Source: PFJX01 sp964542455 (GTDB lineage Bacteria; Pseudomonadota; Gammaproteobacteria; Burkholderiales; Thiobacillaceae). From it: a stretch of DNA of 64,000 bases. Below the pieces are notes generated by a model. The model was given only the letters and a program-made list of their open reading frames with translations. It was not told the DNA's origin and did not search any database. This document shows, piece by piece, positions 6,709 through 17,514 of the stretch. Each line of letters opens with the position of its first letter. Positions within the stretch are counted from its first letter, which is position 1. The translations under genes were made by a program, and so were the position numbers. The stretch covers positions 26,638-90,637 of the forward strand of contig CAZIUC010000015.1 of NCBI GenBank assembly GCA_964542455.1, read 5' to 3'.

Positions 6709-9480
6709 TTATGCCACCAACTCCTCATTCATCTCCCGCATCAACCCATCCAGTTCCTCGCCGAACACCGTCCAGGCCTTCTGCAGCCCGCCCTTGTCGG
6801 CGAACTCGGCGTAGTCGAAGTCGTCGCGGCTGATGCCGCAACTGCTGGCGATGTGGTCCTTGATCAGGCGCAGCCAGTCGGTTTGTTCGGGGGTGAAGGC
6901 GCTGCCGCGCCGGGCGTTGTGGCGGAATATCCATTCCTGGAAACGCAGGTTGACCTGTTCGGCGAAGGGCTTGAGTTCGCTGTCCAGGCCGAGGGCGTAG
7001 CGGACCAGGGCGATGAGGTCGGTGAGCTGGCGTTTCAGGTCGGCGCCCTTGACCTGGTTTTGCTGAATGCGGGCGTAGGCGTTCCACAGGCGTGAGGGGG
7101 TGAGCATGAGGGGCGGGCGGCTCAAGGCGTCGTGCAGTTCCTCGATCATGTCGAAGGTGAGCTGGCGGCGTTGGTAGGGCTGCTGGTAGAAAAAGCCGAG
7201 AGCGGCGATTTCGTCCTTGTGGGCGGCCAGGAAGTCGCTGAAGGCCTGGATGGTTTTCTTCGCCTGTTCTTCGGCCTGGGCGCTGTAGCCGGCGAAGGTG
7301 AGCGTATCGAGGTTGACACTGTCGATGAGCTGTTCGCGCTCGCTGCGCGCGGTTTCGATGGCGTCGCGCAGTTCCGGGCGGTCGAAGGGGGCGCAGGCGG
7401 TGGCGATGCACTTCGCCTTGGCGGCGGCGAGTTCGGCGTCGGAGAGGGTGTCTTCGCCCCGGCTGATGCCCTGCTCGCTTGCCGTGGCCAGGGCGGTGAC
7501 GACGATGCGGTCGGGGTCGAGGGCGGCGAGGAGGTTCTTGCCGAGCTGGTTGAGCGGCGTACCGTCGCCGGCTTTTTCGATGCGGGCGAGGGCCTTGTCA
7601 TCGAGCTGCTTGCCCAGGCGCACCAGCCGGTTGGCCAGGCTAAGCACGGTGTCGTCGTCACGGTGGCCGATGGCTACACCTTGCAGCAGGTCTTTCAGGG
7701 ACAGGCCGGGTTTGCGTTCCAGGGGGCGGGATTCGGTCTTGAGAGACTTTTCCACGCCGACGGCGTCGATCAGGACGAAGCGGGCCTTGGCGCTGTCGGC
7801 GCTGTTGCTGACCCGCTTGAGGTCGTCGAAACCGAGGCTGCGCACGCCCCGGCCCTTCATCTGCTCGTAGTAGTTGCGGCTGCGCACGTCGCGCATGAAG
7901 AGCAGGATTTCCAGGGGCTTGACGTCGGTGCCGGTGGCGATCATGTCTACGGTGACGGCGATGCGCGGGTAGTGCTCGTTGCGGAAGTCGCTGAGCGTGC
8001 CGTCCGGGTTTTCCGCGCTGTAGGTAACCTTCTTGCAGAAGGCGTTGCCCTGGCCGTAGACCTCGCGAACGATCTGGATGATGTCGTCGGCGTGGCTGTC
8101 GGTCTTGGCGAAGATGAGGGTTTTCGGGACTTCCTTGCGGTTGGGGAAGATTTCCGTTTCCACCGCCGTCTTCATGGCCTGGATGACCTTGCGGATCTGG
8201 CTCACGTTGACCACGGAACGATCGAGTTCGCGGCCGGTATAGGCGGTGTCTTCGTCCACCTGGCTCCAACGTTTCTTGCGGGTGAGGCGGTCGCGGTGAT
8301 CCACCCATACACGCGCCTTGAGTTCTGCCCCTTTTTTGGTGATCTCGGTTTCGATCTCGTAGACGTCGTAGCCGACGTTGACGCCGTCGGCGACGGATTG
8401 CTCGTAGCTGTATTCGGCGACGACGTTTTCATTGAAGAAACCGAAGGTGCGCTTATCCGGGGTGGCGGTGAGGCCGATGAGGAAGGCGTCGAAGTAGTCC
8501 AGCACCTGCTTCCACAGGTTGTAGATGGAGCGGTGGCACTCGTCGATGACGATGAAATCGAAGGTCTCCACCGGGACGGCGGGGTTGTAGCGCACCAGCT
8601 TGGCCTGCCGCTCGGTCTGCCGCACCTCGTTGAGCGAGACATCCTCGGCGGAGTCGTCGATGGGCTCGCCGGAGAGGATGGAATACATGCGCTGGATGGT
8701 GGAAATGCACACCTGGGCATGCGGGTCGATGCTGGGCGAGGCCAGGCGCTGGACGTTGTACAGCTCGGTGAACTTGCGGCCGTCGTCGGGCGGCGTGTAG
8801 GCCATGAATTCCTGATGCGCCTGCTTGCCCAGGTTGCGGGTATCGACCAGAAACAGGATGCGCTTGGCACCACCGAACTTGAGCAGGCGGTAAACGGCGG
8901 TGATGGCGGTGAAGGTCTTGCCGGAGCCGGTGGCCATCTGCACCAGGGCGCGGGGCTTGTTGAGGGCGAGTGATTGTTCCAGGCCGGTGACGGCGCTGAT
9001 CTGGCAATCGCGCAGGTTGCGCGTGGGTAGGGCGGGAAGGTGTTCGGCCAGGCGGCGGCGCAGGCTTTCCGGCTGGCTGAGCCATTCGGCCAGCGTTCCC
9101 GGCTTGAGGAAATGGAACAGCTCGCGCGAGCGCGGCGCCGGGTCGCGGCCATCGGTGAAGCGGATGATCTGGCCGGTGCTCTCGAACAGAAACGGTAGCG
9201 GCGTGGCCTTGAGCCGCCATTTCAGGGTGCTGCCGGCGTAACGCTCGGTCTGCGATTCGACGAAGGTCAGGATGGTGTTATCGGGCTTGGCTTCGATGAC
9301 ACCAACCGGTTCGCGGTTGACGAACAGCACGTAGTCGGCCGGGCCGGTGTCGGTGGGGTATTCACGCACCGCGACACCGAGCGTCGCGCCGAGGTTGAGT
9401 TGTTTCATGTCCTGAACGAGCCAACCGGCCTGGGCCAGCTTCTGGTCGATCTGTTGCCGGGCCTTCGCCTCCGGTGTCAT
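6709..9480 (-). CDS. hsdR: Type I restriction endonuclease subunit R
   Basis: This 923-residue protein is the translocating nuclease of the RM complex. The N-terminal nuclease motif has D49 and E63-x-K65 (GPADYVLFV, VGVIEAKP). The SF2 helicase motor follows with Walker A GSGKT near 185-189, DECH at 313-316, GLTATP, and motif VI QMKGRGVR. The C-terminal 300 residues are helical and would dock on HsdM/HsdS. The size fits the shorter EcoEI-like HsdR group. A GGGAG ribosome-binding site precedes the ATG at 9480. It is first in the leftward RM block, with the toxin-antitoxin pair separating it from hsdS, an order (R-S-M) with three insertions. A -24/-12-like sequence lies upstream. Confidence 0.94.
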   Translation of the reverse strand: MTPEAKARQQIDQKLAQAGWLVQDMKQLNLGATLGVAVREYPTDTGPADYVLFVNREPVGVIEAKPDNTILTFVESQTERYAGSTLKWRLKATPLPFLFESTGQIIRFTDGRDPAPRSRELFHFLKPGTLAEWLSQPESLRRRLAEHLPALPTRNLRDCQISAVTGLEQSLALNKPRALVQMATGSGKTFTAITAVYRLLKFGGAKRILFLVDTRNLGKQAHQEFMAYTPPDDGRKFTELYNVQRLASPSIDPHAQVCISTIQRMYSILSGEPIDDSAEDVSLNEVRQTERQAKLVRYNPAVPVETFDFIVIDECHRSIYNLWKQVLDYFDAFLIGLTATPDKRTFGFFNENVVAEYSYEQSVADGVNVGYDVYEIETEITKKGAELKARVWVDHRDRLTRKKRWSQVDEDTAYTGRELDRSVVNVSQIRKVIQAMKTAVETEIFPNRKEVPKTLIFAKTDSHADDIIQIVREVYGQGNAFCKKVTYSAENPDGTLSDFRNEHYPRIAVTVDMIATGTDVKPLEILLFMRDVRSRNYYEQMKGRGVRSLGFDDLKRVSNSADSAKARFVLIDAVGVEKSLKTESRPLERKPGLSLKDLLQGVAIGHRDDDTVLSLANRLVRLGKQLDDKALARIEKAGDGTPLNQLGKNLLAALDPDRIVVTALATASEQGISRGEDTLSDAELAAAKAKCIATACAPFDRPELRDAIETARSEREQLIDSVNLDTLTFAGYSAQAEEQAKKTIQAFSDFLAAHKDEIAALGFFYQQPYQRRQLTFDMIEELHDALSRPPLMLTPSRLWNAYARIQQNQVKGADLKRQLTDLIALVRYALGLDSELKPFAEQVNLRFQEWIFRHNARRGSAFTPEQTDWLRLIKDHIASSCGISRDDFDYAEFADKGGLQKAWTVFGEELDGLMREMNEELVA

Positions 9481-9632
9481 GCCGGGATCTCCCTGTTCAG
9501 GCTGTTCGTATGGATGTTGAACCTGGAAATATCGCTACTTGTTTCCGGCCCGTGCTTGGTCGCGGATTGTCCATCACCGATGGCGTTGGGGCCAATGCCC
9601 AATTCGGCGGGCGTGGCGCCAGCAATGATCAT
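9477..9632 (-). CDS. Short open frame overlapping the hsdR start
   Basis: An uninterrupted frame of 51 codons from the ATG at 9632 ends in a TGA that overlaps the hsdR ATG by ATGA, the usual sign of translational coupling. The predicted peptide is hydrophilic and Gly/Asn/Ser-rich and ends SRFNIHTNSLNREIPA. The frame is open a further eight codons upstream with no start. I do not recognise it. It could be the tail of a lost upstream gene, a small hsdR leader, or chance. Confidence 0.35.
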   Translation of the reverse strand: MIIAGATPAELGIGPNAIGDGQSATKHGPETSSDISRFNIHTNSLNREIPA

Positions 9633-9636
9633 GCCG
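9621..9636 (-). promoter_or_regulatory. Second sigma-54-like -24/-12 sequence, facing hsdR
   Basis: The minus strand reads CGGCAT-GATCA-TTGCT, with GG and GC at exact sigma-54 spacing and a perfect TTGCT -12 element. It lies about 55 bp downstream of the second palindrome pair, nearly the same geometry as at aioB. It could drive hsdR or be a relic of the original aioBA promoter. Confidence 0.4.
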
Positions 9637-9684
9637 CCCCGATGCGATCCAACCCATCAAGACAGTCTGGCCGTGCATCAATTA

Positions 9685-9741
9685 TTACCATCCGGTAACG
9701 CTTTCCATTTTCCTTGACCCTGCCCCATTACCGGCCGGTAA
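9685..9741. promoter_or_regulatory. Second pair of TTACC-N4-GGTAA palindromes beside aioX
   Basis: TTACCATCCGGTAA (9685-9698) and TTACCGGCCGGTAA (9728-9741) have centres 43 bp apart, as in the pair upstream of aioB. The second copy is a perfect palindrome. It would overlap any promoter for aioX: TTGACC at 9714-9719 and TAACAT at 9739-9744 are a weak sigma-70 candidate. Binding here could therefore autoregulate aioXSR. Confidence 0.55.
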
Positions 9742-9773
9742 CATGACTCCCCCATTCCCGAATGGAGCATCGC

Positions 9774-10621
9774 TTGAATCCCACCCGCCGCATCCTGCTC
9801 AAAGCCGCCGCCGCCAGTCTGGGCGCGGCTGCCTTGCCGGCGTGGGCACACGAGCAGGCGCCGCTATTATTTGGCACCACGCCGGTGATTCTGGATGAGC
9901 AGGCGGAGTTTCTGGAACGCTGGCGGGTGTACCTGGAGACCATGCTGCGGCATCCGCTGCGCTTTGCGCAGCGCGGGAGTTACCGCGAGATTCTGGTGAT
10001 GTTGGCGGGAGGCAAACTGGATTACGCGTGGCTGTGCGGTTACCCCTATGTGCGCATGCAGGATCGCCTCGATCTGGTGGCGGTGCCGGTGTATGCGGGG
10101 CAGCCGCTGTATCGCTCCTATCTCGTGGTCCCGTCGGAAGACCGCGCGACCCGTTCCATCCTGGATCTGCGCGGCAAGGTATTCGCGTTTTCCGATCCGG
10201 ATTCCAACTCCGGTTGGCTGGTGCCCCAGGTGGAACTGAAGCGGGCCGGCGAGGACGCCAGTCGTTTTTTCAAAAAGAGTTTCTACACCTGGAGCCACCG
10301 CAAGGTGATCGAGGCGGTGGCGGCGGGGTTGGCTCAGGGTGGCGCGGTGGATGGCTATATCTGGGATAGTCTGTCCCGCCTGAATCCGGATCTGACCGGC
10401 GCCACCCGCGTGGCCTGGCGTTCTCCCACATACGGCTTTCCGCCCATCGTCGCTCGCCGGGGGGCGGAGGGCGGCGCCGCGCTGCGCCATGCCCTGATCG
10501 AAATGGCGCACACGCCGCCGGGGCAGGCCTTGCTGGCGCGCCTGAACCTGGATGGTTTTGTGCCGGGAGAGGCGGGGCTGTTTGACGGCATTAAAGCCAA
10601 TTGGCGTTATCTGGGAAGGTG

Positions 10622-10622
<1 letters not shown>
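9774..10622 (+). CDS. aioX: Periplasmic arsenite-binding sensor protein AioX
   Basis: This phosphonate-binding-like (PhnD family) periplasmic protein senses arsenite and signals to AioS. I choose the TTG at 9774 as start because GGAG lies just before it; an ATG at 9762 has no ribosome-binding site and adds four residues. From TTG the product is 282 residues with a signal peptide (TRRILLKAAA to AWA, about 1-25; possibly Tat). The only cysteine in the protein is C88 in AWLCGYPYV, matching the single conserved cysteine known to be needed for arsenite binding in AioX. SDPDSNSGW is also a family block. Its stop overlaps the aioS start (TGATG). Confidence 0.9.
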
Positions 10623-12035
<1,413 letters not shown>

Positions 12036-12046
<11 letters not shown>

Positions 12047-13355
12047 CCTTTCCATCCTGCTGATCGAGGACGACCCCATCATGGGCGAGTCACTCATGGA
12101 ACGTTTCGAGATGGAAGGCTTTCACGCCCGCTGGGCGCACACCGGCGCGGAAGGCCAGCGCTGGCTGGCGCGCGGCGGTTTCGGCGTGGTGCTGTCCGAT
12201 CTGCGCCTGCCCGACATGGGTGGCGATGCGCTGTTCCACGAGGCGGTGGCGAGCTACCCGGTGCTGCCGCCCTGGCTGTTCATCACCGGCTATGGCGCCG
12301 TGGACCAGGCGGTGGCCCTGCTCAAGCTGGGCGCGGCCGACTACCTGACCAAGCCCTTCGACCTCGATGCCCTGGTCGACAAACTCAAGCTCTACGCCCT
12401 GGCCACGCCACCCGCGCCCGCCGTGCCGGACGCCGGGCTGGGTATCTCCCCGGCCCTGCGCCGTATCGAGGCGCAACTGCAGCAACTGGCCGCCAAGGCG
12501 CGCACTGTGCTGGTCACCGGCGAATCCGGGGTGGGCAAGGAGATGGTGGCGCGCGCCTTCCATAGCCTGGCCCCGGAGGGCGAGGGCGCGCCCTTTGTCG
12601 CGGTGAACTGCGGCGCCTTCCCGGAAGGGCTGCTGGAAGCGGAACTGTTCGGCCACGAGCGTGGCGCCTTCACCGGCGCGGTGCGCACCCGCAAAGGCGT
12701 GTTCGAGCAGGCCCATGGCGGCACGCTGTTCCTCGATGAAATAGGCGACATGCCTTACCCCATGCAGGTAAAGCTGCTGCGTGTGATCCAGGAACGGCGG
12801 GTCACGCGGGTCGGCGGCGAGAAATCCATCGCGGTGGATTTGCGCCTGATTTCAGCCACCCACCAGGATCTGAAGAAACGAGTCACTCAAAACCTGTTCC
12901 GGGAAGATCTGTACTACCGACTCAATGTCATCCAGATTCACATCCCGCCGCTACGGCAGCGGCGCGAGGACATCCTCTGGCTCGCCCGCCGCTTTCTCTC
13001 CGAGGCCGCGCCGGAGAAGCATTTTTCCGAGGAGGCGGAACAGGCTCTGCTCACCCACGACTGGCCGGGAAATGCGCGAGAGCTCAAACACGCGGTGGAA
13101 CGCGGCGCCATTTTCGCGATGGGCTCCACGCTGGGGGTGGCCGCCCTGTTCGGCGATGAAGAGGTCGGTGAAGAAACCGCGCCCGCCTCCCTGGCCGATT
13201 TCGTGTCGCAAAGCGAGCGGCGTTACATCGCCAAGACCCTGGGCGAATGCGCGGGCCACCTCGGCCGTACCGCCGAAGCCTTGGGCATCAGCCGCAAGAA
13301 TCTGTGGGAGAAGATGAAGAAGCTGGGCCTGTCGGTGAATGAGGAGGAGACATGA
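12036..13355 (+). CDS. aioR: Sigma-54-dependent response regulator AioR
   Basis: This 439-residue NtrC-type activator has a receiver domain (about 1-125, phospho-acceptor D55 in VVLSDLRLP). Its AAA+ domain (about 140-360) carries Walker A GESGVGKE, the sigma-54 contact GAFTGA and Walker B LFLDEIGD. The Fis-type helix-turn-helix lies at the C-terminus (AEALGISRKNLWEKMKKL). It should activate aioBA from the paired palindromes upstream of the -24/-12 promoter at 825-840. In related organisms aioXSR and aioBA are adjacent; here a restriction block separates them by about 9 kb, but the sites needed remain next to aioB. Confidence 0.93.
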
Positions 13356-13752
13356 ACCGCCGCGCTTCCTGAACTGATCAGACAAGGTCGCTGCCTGAGT
13401 GGCTGATTCTTTGCGCCAATCGGTCATTCAGGAGATGAATTACACCCAAGGCCGGGCGTCTCCTCCTGGCTGGCTTCTACCGTAGGCGTGTTCCGGGTAG
13501 CTTACCTTGGCGGCAGCCGCCTCCTGGAGTGGCGGGAGGCAGGTCGCAAGGCCCGTGTGTGGGTGTCTCTTGTTCGGTCTTGTGGAACTCAACATAAGGC
13601 CGAGAACGAGTCATTCGTGGCGATCACCTGAGGGTCGCTTCCAGGTTGTTCCGAGACCGACATACAGGCTGGCTAGTGAGTGGCTATGGCGATTTTTCCT
13701 GAAGCCATACCTTGATAAGTGATACGTGCCGATGGCGCGAACCAGTCTCCCG
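13356..13752. other. Intergenic region between convergent aioR and tamB
   Basis: About 400 bases with no gene I can support. A 71-codon open frame on the plus strand (13507-13722) has no ribosome-binding site and no recognisable motif. I see no strong terminator hairpin. It may be decayed coding DNA. Confidence 0.5.
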
Positions 13753-16700
13753 CTAATCGAAGCTGAACGTATAGAACAAGTCCACGGCCGGGGTGGTGCC
13801 GGCCTGGGTGCGTAGGGAGAGGCGGCGGGAGAGGGTGTAGTTGATCTTCACCAGGGCGGCCGTGCCGGTGAGGCCTTGCTCGTAGCTCAGGTAGGCGCGC
13901 GAGGAGAGGCGTTTGCCCAGAGTGAGGACGGTGCTTTCCAGTGTGCCCGCGCCTTTCAGGCTCACTTCTTCCAGTCCCGCCGCGTGCGCGATGCGCTGTT
14001 GCAGGGTGACGGATTCGCCGGCGCCCAGGAGGGCGCCGGCGGCCAGTTGCAGGGCGTCGAATTCCTTGCCGCCGGCGTCGGCGATGCCGTGTCCCAGCAC
14101 CAGCCAGGAAAGCTTTTCGCTGTCGGGCACGCTGGGGTTGGAGACCAGTTTGACCACGGGAGCCTGGGCGCCGCCGGTGATGGCGACGCCGGCCTCGACC
14201 GTCTGGTTTTTGCGCATGGCGACGATGTTGAGGCCGGGGTTGTCCAGCGGCCCCTGGAAGTTGAGGAGGCCGCGCTCGATCTCCAGGCGCTGGCCGTAGG
14301 CGGCATAAGCGCCTTTCACCACCCGGATGCCGCCGTTGGCGCGCAGGGGGAGACCTTGGCGGCCGGTGAGTTTCAGCGCGCCGCCCAGTTGCGCGTCGAT
14401 GCCGCGCCCTTTGAGGAAGAAGCGCTCACCCAGGTCCAGATCGAGATCGAGTTCGACCGCATAGGGCAGCCCTTTGGCCGAGTGGTCGTGTTCAGGCTCG
14501 CGTCCCAGCACCACCACGTCATCACTGAGGCTGGGGGCGTCTCCCTTGGCCAGTTCCACCAGGCCGCGGTCCGCTTTGAGTTTGCCGCGCAACTGGAGCT
14601 TCCTGGCCCGCATGGCGACGCCGCCGTCGCCGCTGAGGATGAGCAGGCGGTCCGGGCGCGAAATGACCCGGAGCTTGTCCGCCTTGAGGGTTAGTTGCAG
14701 ATCCGGTTGGCCGCCGCGCAGGCCGAGTTTGCCCTGGCCGCCAAGGAGACCGTCGCCGCCGCGCAGGCTGAGGGATTTCAGCACCAGGGTGTCCTGGCTC
14801 AGTTCGGCCTGGAAACGACCCTCCTTGAGATCCAGCCCTTGTTCGGGTTGCGCCAGGCGGAAGCGCTCGCCGCTGATCGTGCCGCTGAGCCGTGGCTCGG
14901 CCAGGGTGCCGTTGCCTTGTATCTTGGCGGTCAAGCTGCCATCGAAATCGGTGGCGCCGGTCTGGTCGAGATAGGGCGCGGCCCAGGCCAGGGATTGCAG
15001 GGCCAGGTCGGCGCTGGCCTGGAAGGGCGTATCGGCGGCGATGCCCCAGACCGCGTCGCGCCGCGTCAGCCGGGTCTCGCCGCTGGCGCGCAAGCGTCCC
15101 AGGGTGCTGCCGTCGGCAATCAGGCTGGCGCGCAAACGGCTGTCGCCGGCTTCGGCCAGCAGACTCAGGCGTTGCAGGCCGAGGGCGGCCGGTTTGCCCT
15201 GGGCCGTTGCCAGCATCAGGTCGCCGCGTTCGCGTTCCAGGGTGATGCGGCCATCCACTTGCTCACCCGCGTCGATGCGCCAAGTGCCGCCCAGCACCAG
15301 GTCGCCGCCGATGTTTTCCGGCCAGGCCGGCAAGCGCATCAGCGGAGTGATGGAGAGCCCCTTGAACTCGCCCCGGCTGCTGATTTTGCCCGCCTGGTAG
15401 CGAAGTTCCTGGCTATTGAAAACCGTGCCGAGGGTGGCGATGCGGGCATCCGCCAGGCGCGCGCTGTCCGCAGTGAATTCCAGAGCCGCCGGGGCCTGCA
15501 AGGTCAGCGGGTGGCTGCCCTGATTGGCGAGGCGCAGAATTTTCCCGGTCCAGCTCGCCTTGCCCTTGGCTTCCCGCCAGGCGCCGGCCAGCTCGCTACT
15601 CAGATTGAAATCCGCATTGCCGGCCGTGAGGCTGATCGTGTGTTGGTCGCGCCGGCCCTGGGCGAGCACGCCGACCTGGTCCAGCTTCAGTCGCGGCAGT
15701 TTCAGGTTCGCGAGGCGCGCGTTCAGCGCCAGGAGGCCATTCAATCCCTGTTCCAGGCGGGCGTCGGCGCGCAGGCTGCCGAGGCGGTAATCCTGGCCCC
15801 AGGCCAGGTTGTCCGCCAGGAGGTCGAACTCGCCGGACGGCGCCGCCAGGCTGCCGCTCAGCTTGCCGCTGGCCGTGACCCGGCCCGAGAGCGTCGGGTC
15901 GACGATGCCGAGTTGCTCCGCGCGCAGTTGCAGGGCAAGTTGGTCGCCGGGGGCGCCGAACGCGCCCTGAACATGCAGCCGATTGCCGGCCAGGCGTAGT
16001 TCGGCATCGCTGTTCCACAGTCGTTTGGCCGACACGCGCAGATTGCCCTGGCCGGACAGGGGCTGGCGGCGAAATTGGCTGTCGGCGATGGCGAAGGCCA
16101 GGGCCGCCTCGGGCGCGGGTTGCAGACGGCCACGGGCGTTGAAAGAGGCATTGATCCGGGCCTTCGGGTAGTCGCCGAAGGCGGCGGGGTCGAAGCGCTC
16201 CAGCGCGCCAGCCAGGTCGAAGGGATGGCCGGCGTTCAGCCCCAGCGTGCCGAACAGATTCAGGCGTTCGCCGCTGGAGGCGAGCACGGCCTGATTGATG
16301 CGCAGCACTTGGTTTTGTAGTTCGGCGTCGAGATTCAGGTGGTAACCCTGGTAGGCAAGATCGGCGCTCAGGCTTTGCCGTTCGCCGTCCGCTGTTACCT
16401 GGATGGCGCCGGCCAGGCGCATTGAACGCAGCTTGCCGTGCAGACCGCGCGGGTCGAAGTCACGGGTATTCAGGTCCAGGGCCAGGTGGCCGGGATCGGC
16501 CCGCCCACTGCCGCTGAATGTTCCTCCCTTGCCCAGATCCAGGCGCAGATCCGCCAGGTCCACACTGTCCGCCGTGCCGCTGAAACGTGCGCTCAATTCC
16601 CGTAGCGGCAGGCGCTTCTGATCCCAGGTGCCGGGCTGACCGTTGCGCACCATGATGGCACCGGCGTAAGCATCTTTCCCCTGGCTGCGCAGGCGGGCCT

Positions 16701-17514
16701 TGAGGCTGAGATCGGCGCGGGGCAGTTTTTTGTCCCAGACGGCGGGGTCGATGCCGCGCGCGTCGATGCGAGCCTCGGCCAGGGGGCGCGCCGCGAACAA
16801 GGTGAGAAGGAGGTCCGCGTCGGCCTGGCCACCCGCCAGCGCGGCGCCGGCCTTGAGGTCGATCCGGGCGAGGGTGCCGCCGGCCTGGGCCGTCGCGCCG
16901 CCGGAGGCGTGGTTGAAACGCGCTTGTCCGGTGAGGGCGAAGGGTGGCGCGTCGTTCAGGCTGGCCTGGGCCTGAGCCTTGCCCCAGGGCGTGGTGAGGT
17001 TGCGCAGATTCAGCCGGTAGCTGTGCTCGGGTTTATCCAGGCTCAGTCGAATGTCGTTGAAGACTAGCTCGCCCGCGCCGGTCTTGATGACCAGGCGGTC
17101 GAGGCTCGCCAGCGGGACGTTCAGGCTGAAGGGCAGGCGTAAGGTTTCGGGGAGTTTGGGCGGCTCGGCGCTGGGCTTGAGTTCCGTGACGCGCAGTTCC
17201 GCCACGCGCAACTGGCTGACTTGCAGGTGGCGCCGCCAGAGGGCGCGCGGCGACCAGTCGAGGCGAATATCGGCGGCGTCGAAGCGTTTTTCCTCGCTCG
17301 ACAGGCGCAGCGATGCAATGCGCAAAGGCCCATAAAGGGAGCCCCGCACCCCCTGGATTTCCAGCTTGTCACCGCTCAGGTTCACGGCTTGTTGCGCGAT
17401 GAAACGCAGGCCGGGCTCGCTGCCCGCCAGCCAGGCCAGGGCCACAAGCAAAAGCGGCAACAGCAGCGGCAGGGCGGCCAGCAGCCAGAGTGAAAGGCGC
17501 CGGGCGCGGCTCAG
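13753..17514 (-). CDS. tamB: Translocation and assembly module inner-membrane protein TamB
   Basis: A giant protein of about 1253 residues that spans the periplasm and works with TamA in outer-membrane protein insertion and lipid transfer. It has one N-terminal membrane anchor (Leu/Ala-rich, about 10-35), then about 1000 residues of repetitive beta-rich AsmA-like sequence, and the DUF490 domain at the C-terminus ending in VDLFYTFSFD. The frame is open upstream into tamA with no ATG. The best start is a CTG at 17514 whose TG is shared with the tamA TGA and which is preceded by a GGGG run; the true start could be a little downstream. tamA lies immediately upstream. Confidence 0.85.
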   Translation of the reverse strand: MSRARRLSLWLLAALPLLLPLLLVALAWLAGSEPGLRFIAQQAVNLSGDKLEIQGVRGSLYGPLRIASLRLSSEEKRFDAADIRLDWSPRALWRRHLQVSQLRVAELRVTELKPSAEPPKLPETLRLPFSLNVPLASLDRLVIKTGAGELVFNDIRLSLDKPEHSYRLNLRNLTTPWGKAQAQASLNDAPPFALTGQARFNHASGGATAQAGGTLARIDLKAGAALAGGQADADLLLTLFAARPLAEARIDARGIDPAVWDKKLPRADLSLKARLRSQGKDAYAGAIMVRNGQPGTWDQKRLPLRELSARFSGTADSVDLADLRLDLGKGGTFSGSGRADPGHLALDLNTRDFDPRGLHGKLRSMRLAGAIQVTADGERQSLSADLAYQGYHLNLDAELQNQVLRINQAVLASSGERLNLFGTLGLNAGHPFDLAGALERFDPAAFGDYPKARINASFNARGRLQPAPEAALAFAIADSQFRRQPLSGQGNLRVSAKRLWNSDAELRLAGNRLHVQGAFGAPGDQLALQLRAEQLGIVDPTLSGRVTASGKLSGSLAAPSGEFDLLADNLAWGQDYRLGSLRADARLEQGLNGLLALNARLANLKLPRLKLDQVGVLAQGRRDQHTISLTAGNADFNLSSELAGAWREAKGKASWTGKILRLANQGSHPLTLQAPAALEFTADSARLADARIATLGTVFNSQELRYQAGKISSRGEFKGLSITPLMRLPAWPENIGGDLVLGGTWRIDAGEQVDGRITLERERGDLMLATAQGKPAALGLQRLSLLAEAGDSRLRASLIADGSTLGRLRASGETRLTRRDAVWGIAADTPFQASADLALQSLAWAAPYLDQTGATDFDGSLTAKIQGNGTLAEPRLSGTISGERFRLAQPEQGLDLKEGRFQAELSQDTLVLKSLSLRGGDGLLGGQGKLGLRGGQPDLQLTLKADKLRVISRPDRLLILSGDGGVAMRARKLQLRGKLKADRGLVELAKGDAPSLSDDVVVLGREPEHDHSAKGLPYAVELDLDLDLGERFFLKGRGIDAQLGGALKLTGRQGLPLRANGGIRVVKGAYAAYGQRLEIERGLLNFQGPLDNPGLNIVAMRKNQTVEAGVAITGGAQAPVVKLVSNPSVPDSEKLSWLVLGHGIADAGGKEFDALQLAAGALLGAGESVTLQQRIAHAAGLEEVSLKGAGTLESTVLTLGKRLSSRAYLSYEQGLTGTAALVKINYTLSRRLSLRTQAGTTPAVDLFYTFSFD

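Noticed and set aside
7132..8973. A 613-codon plus-strand frame opposite hsdR
   Set aside because: Composition is that of an antisense shadow; hsdR has clear helicase and nuclease motifs.
13507..13722. A 71-residue protein gene downstream of aioR
   Set aside because: No ribosome-binding site, no motif, composition unlike its neighbours; kept only as a note on the intergenic region.
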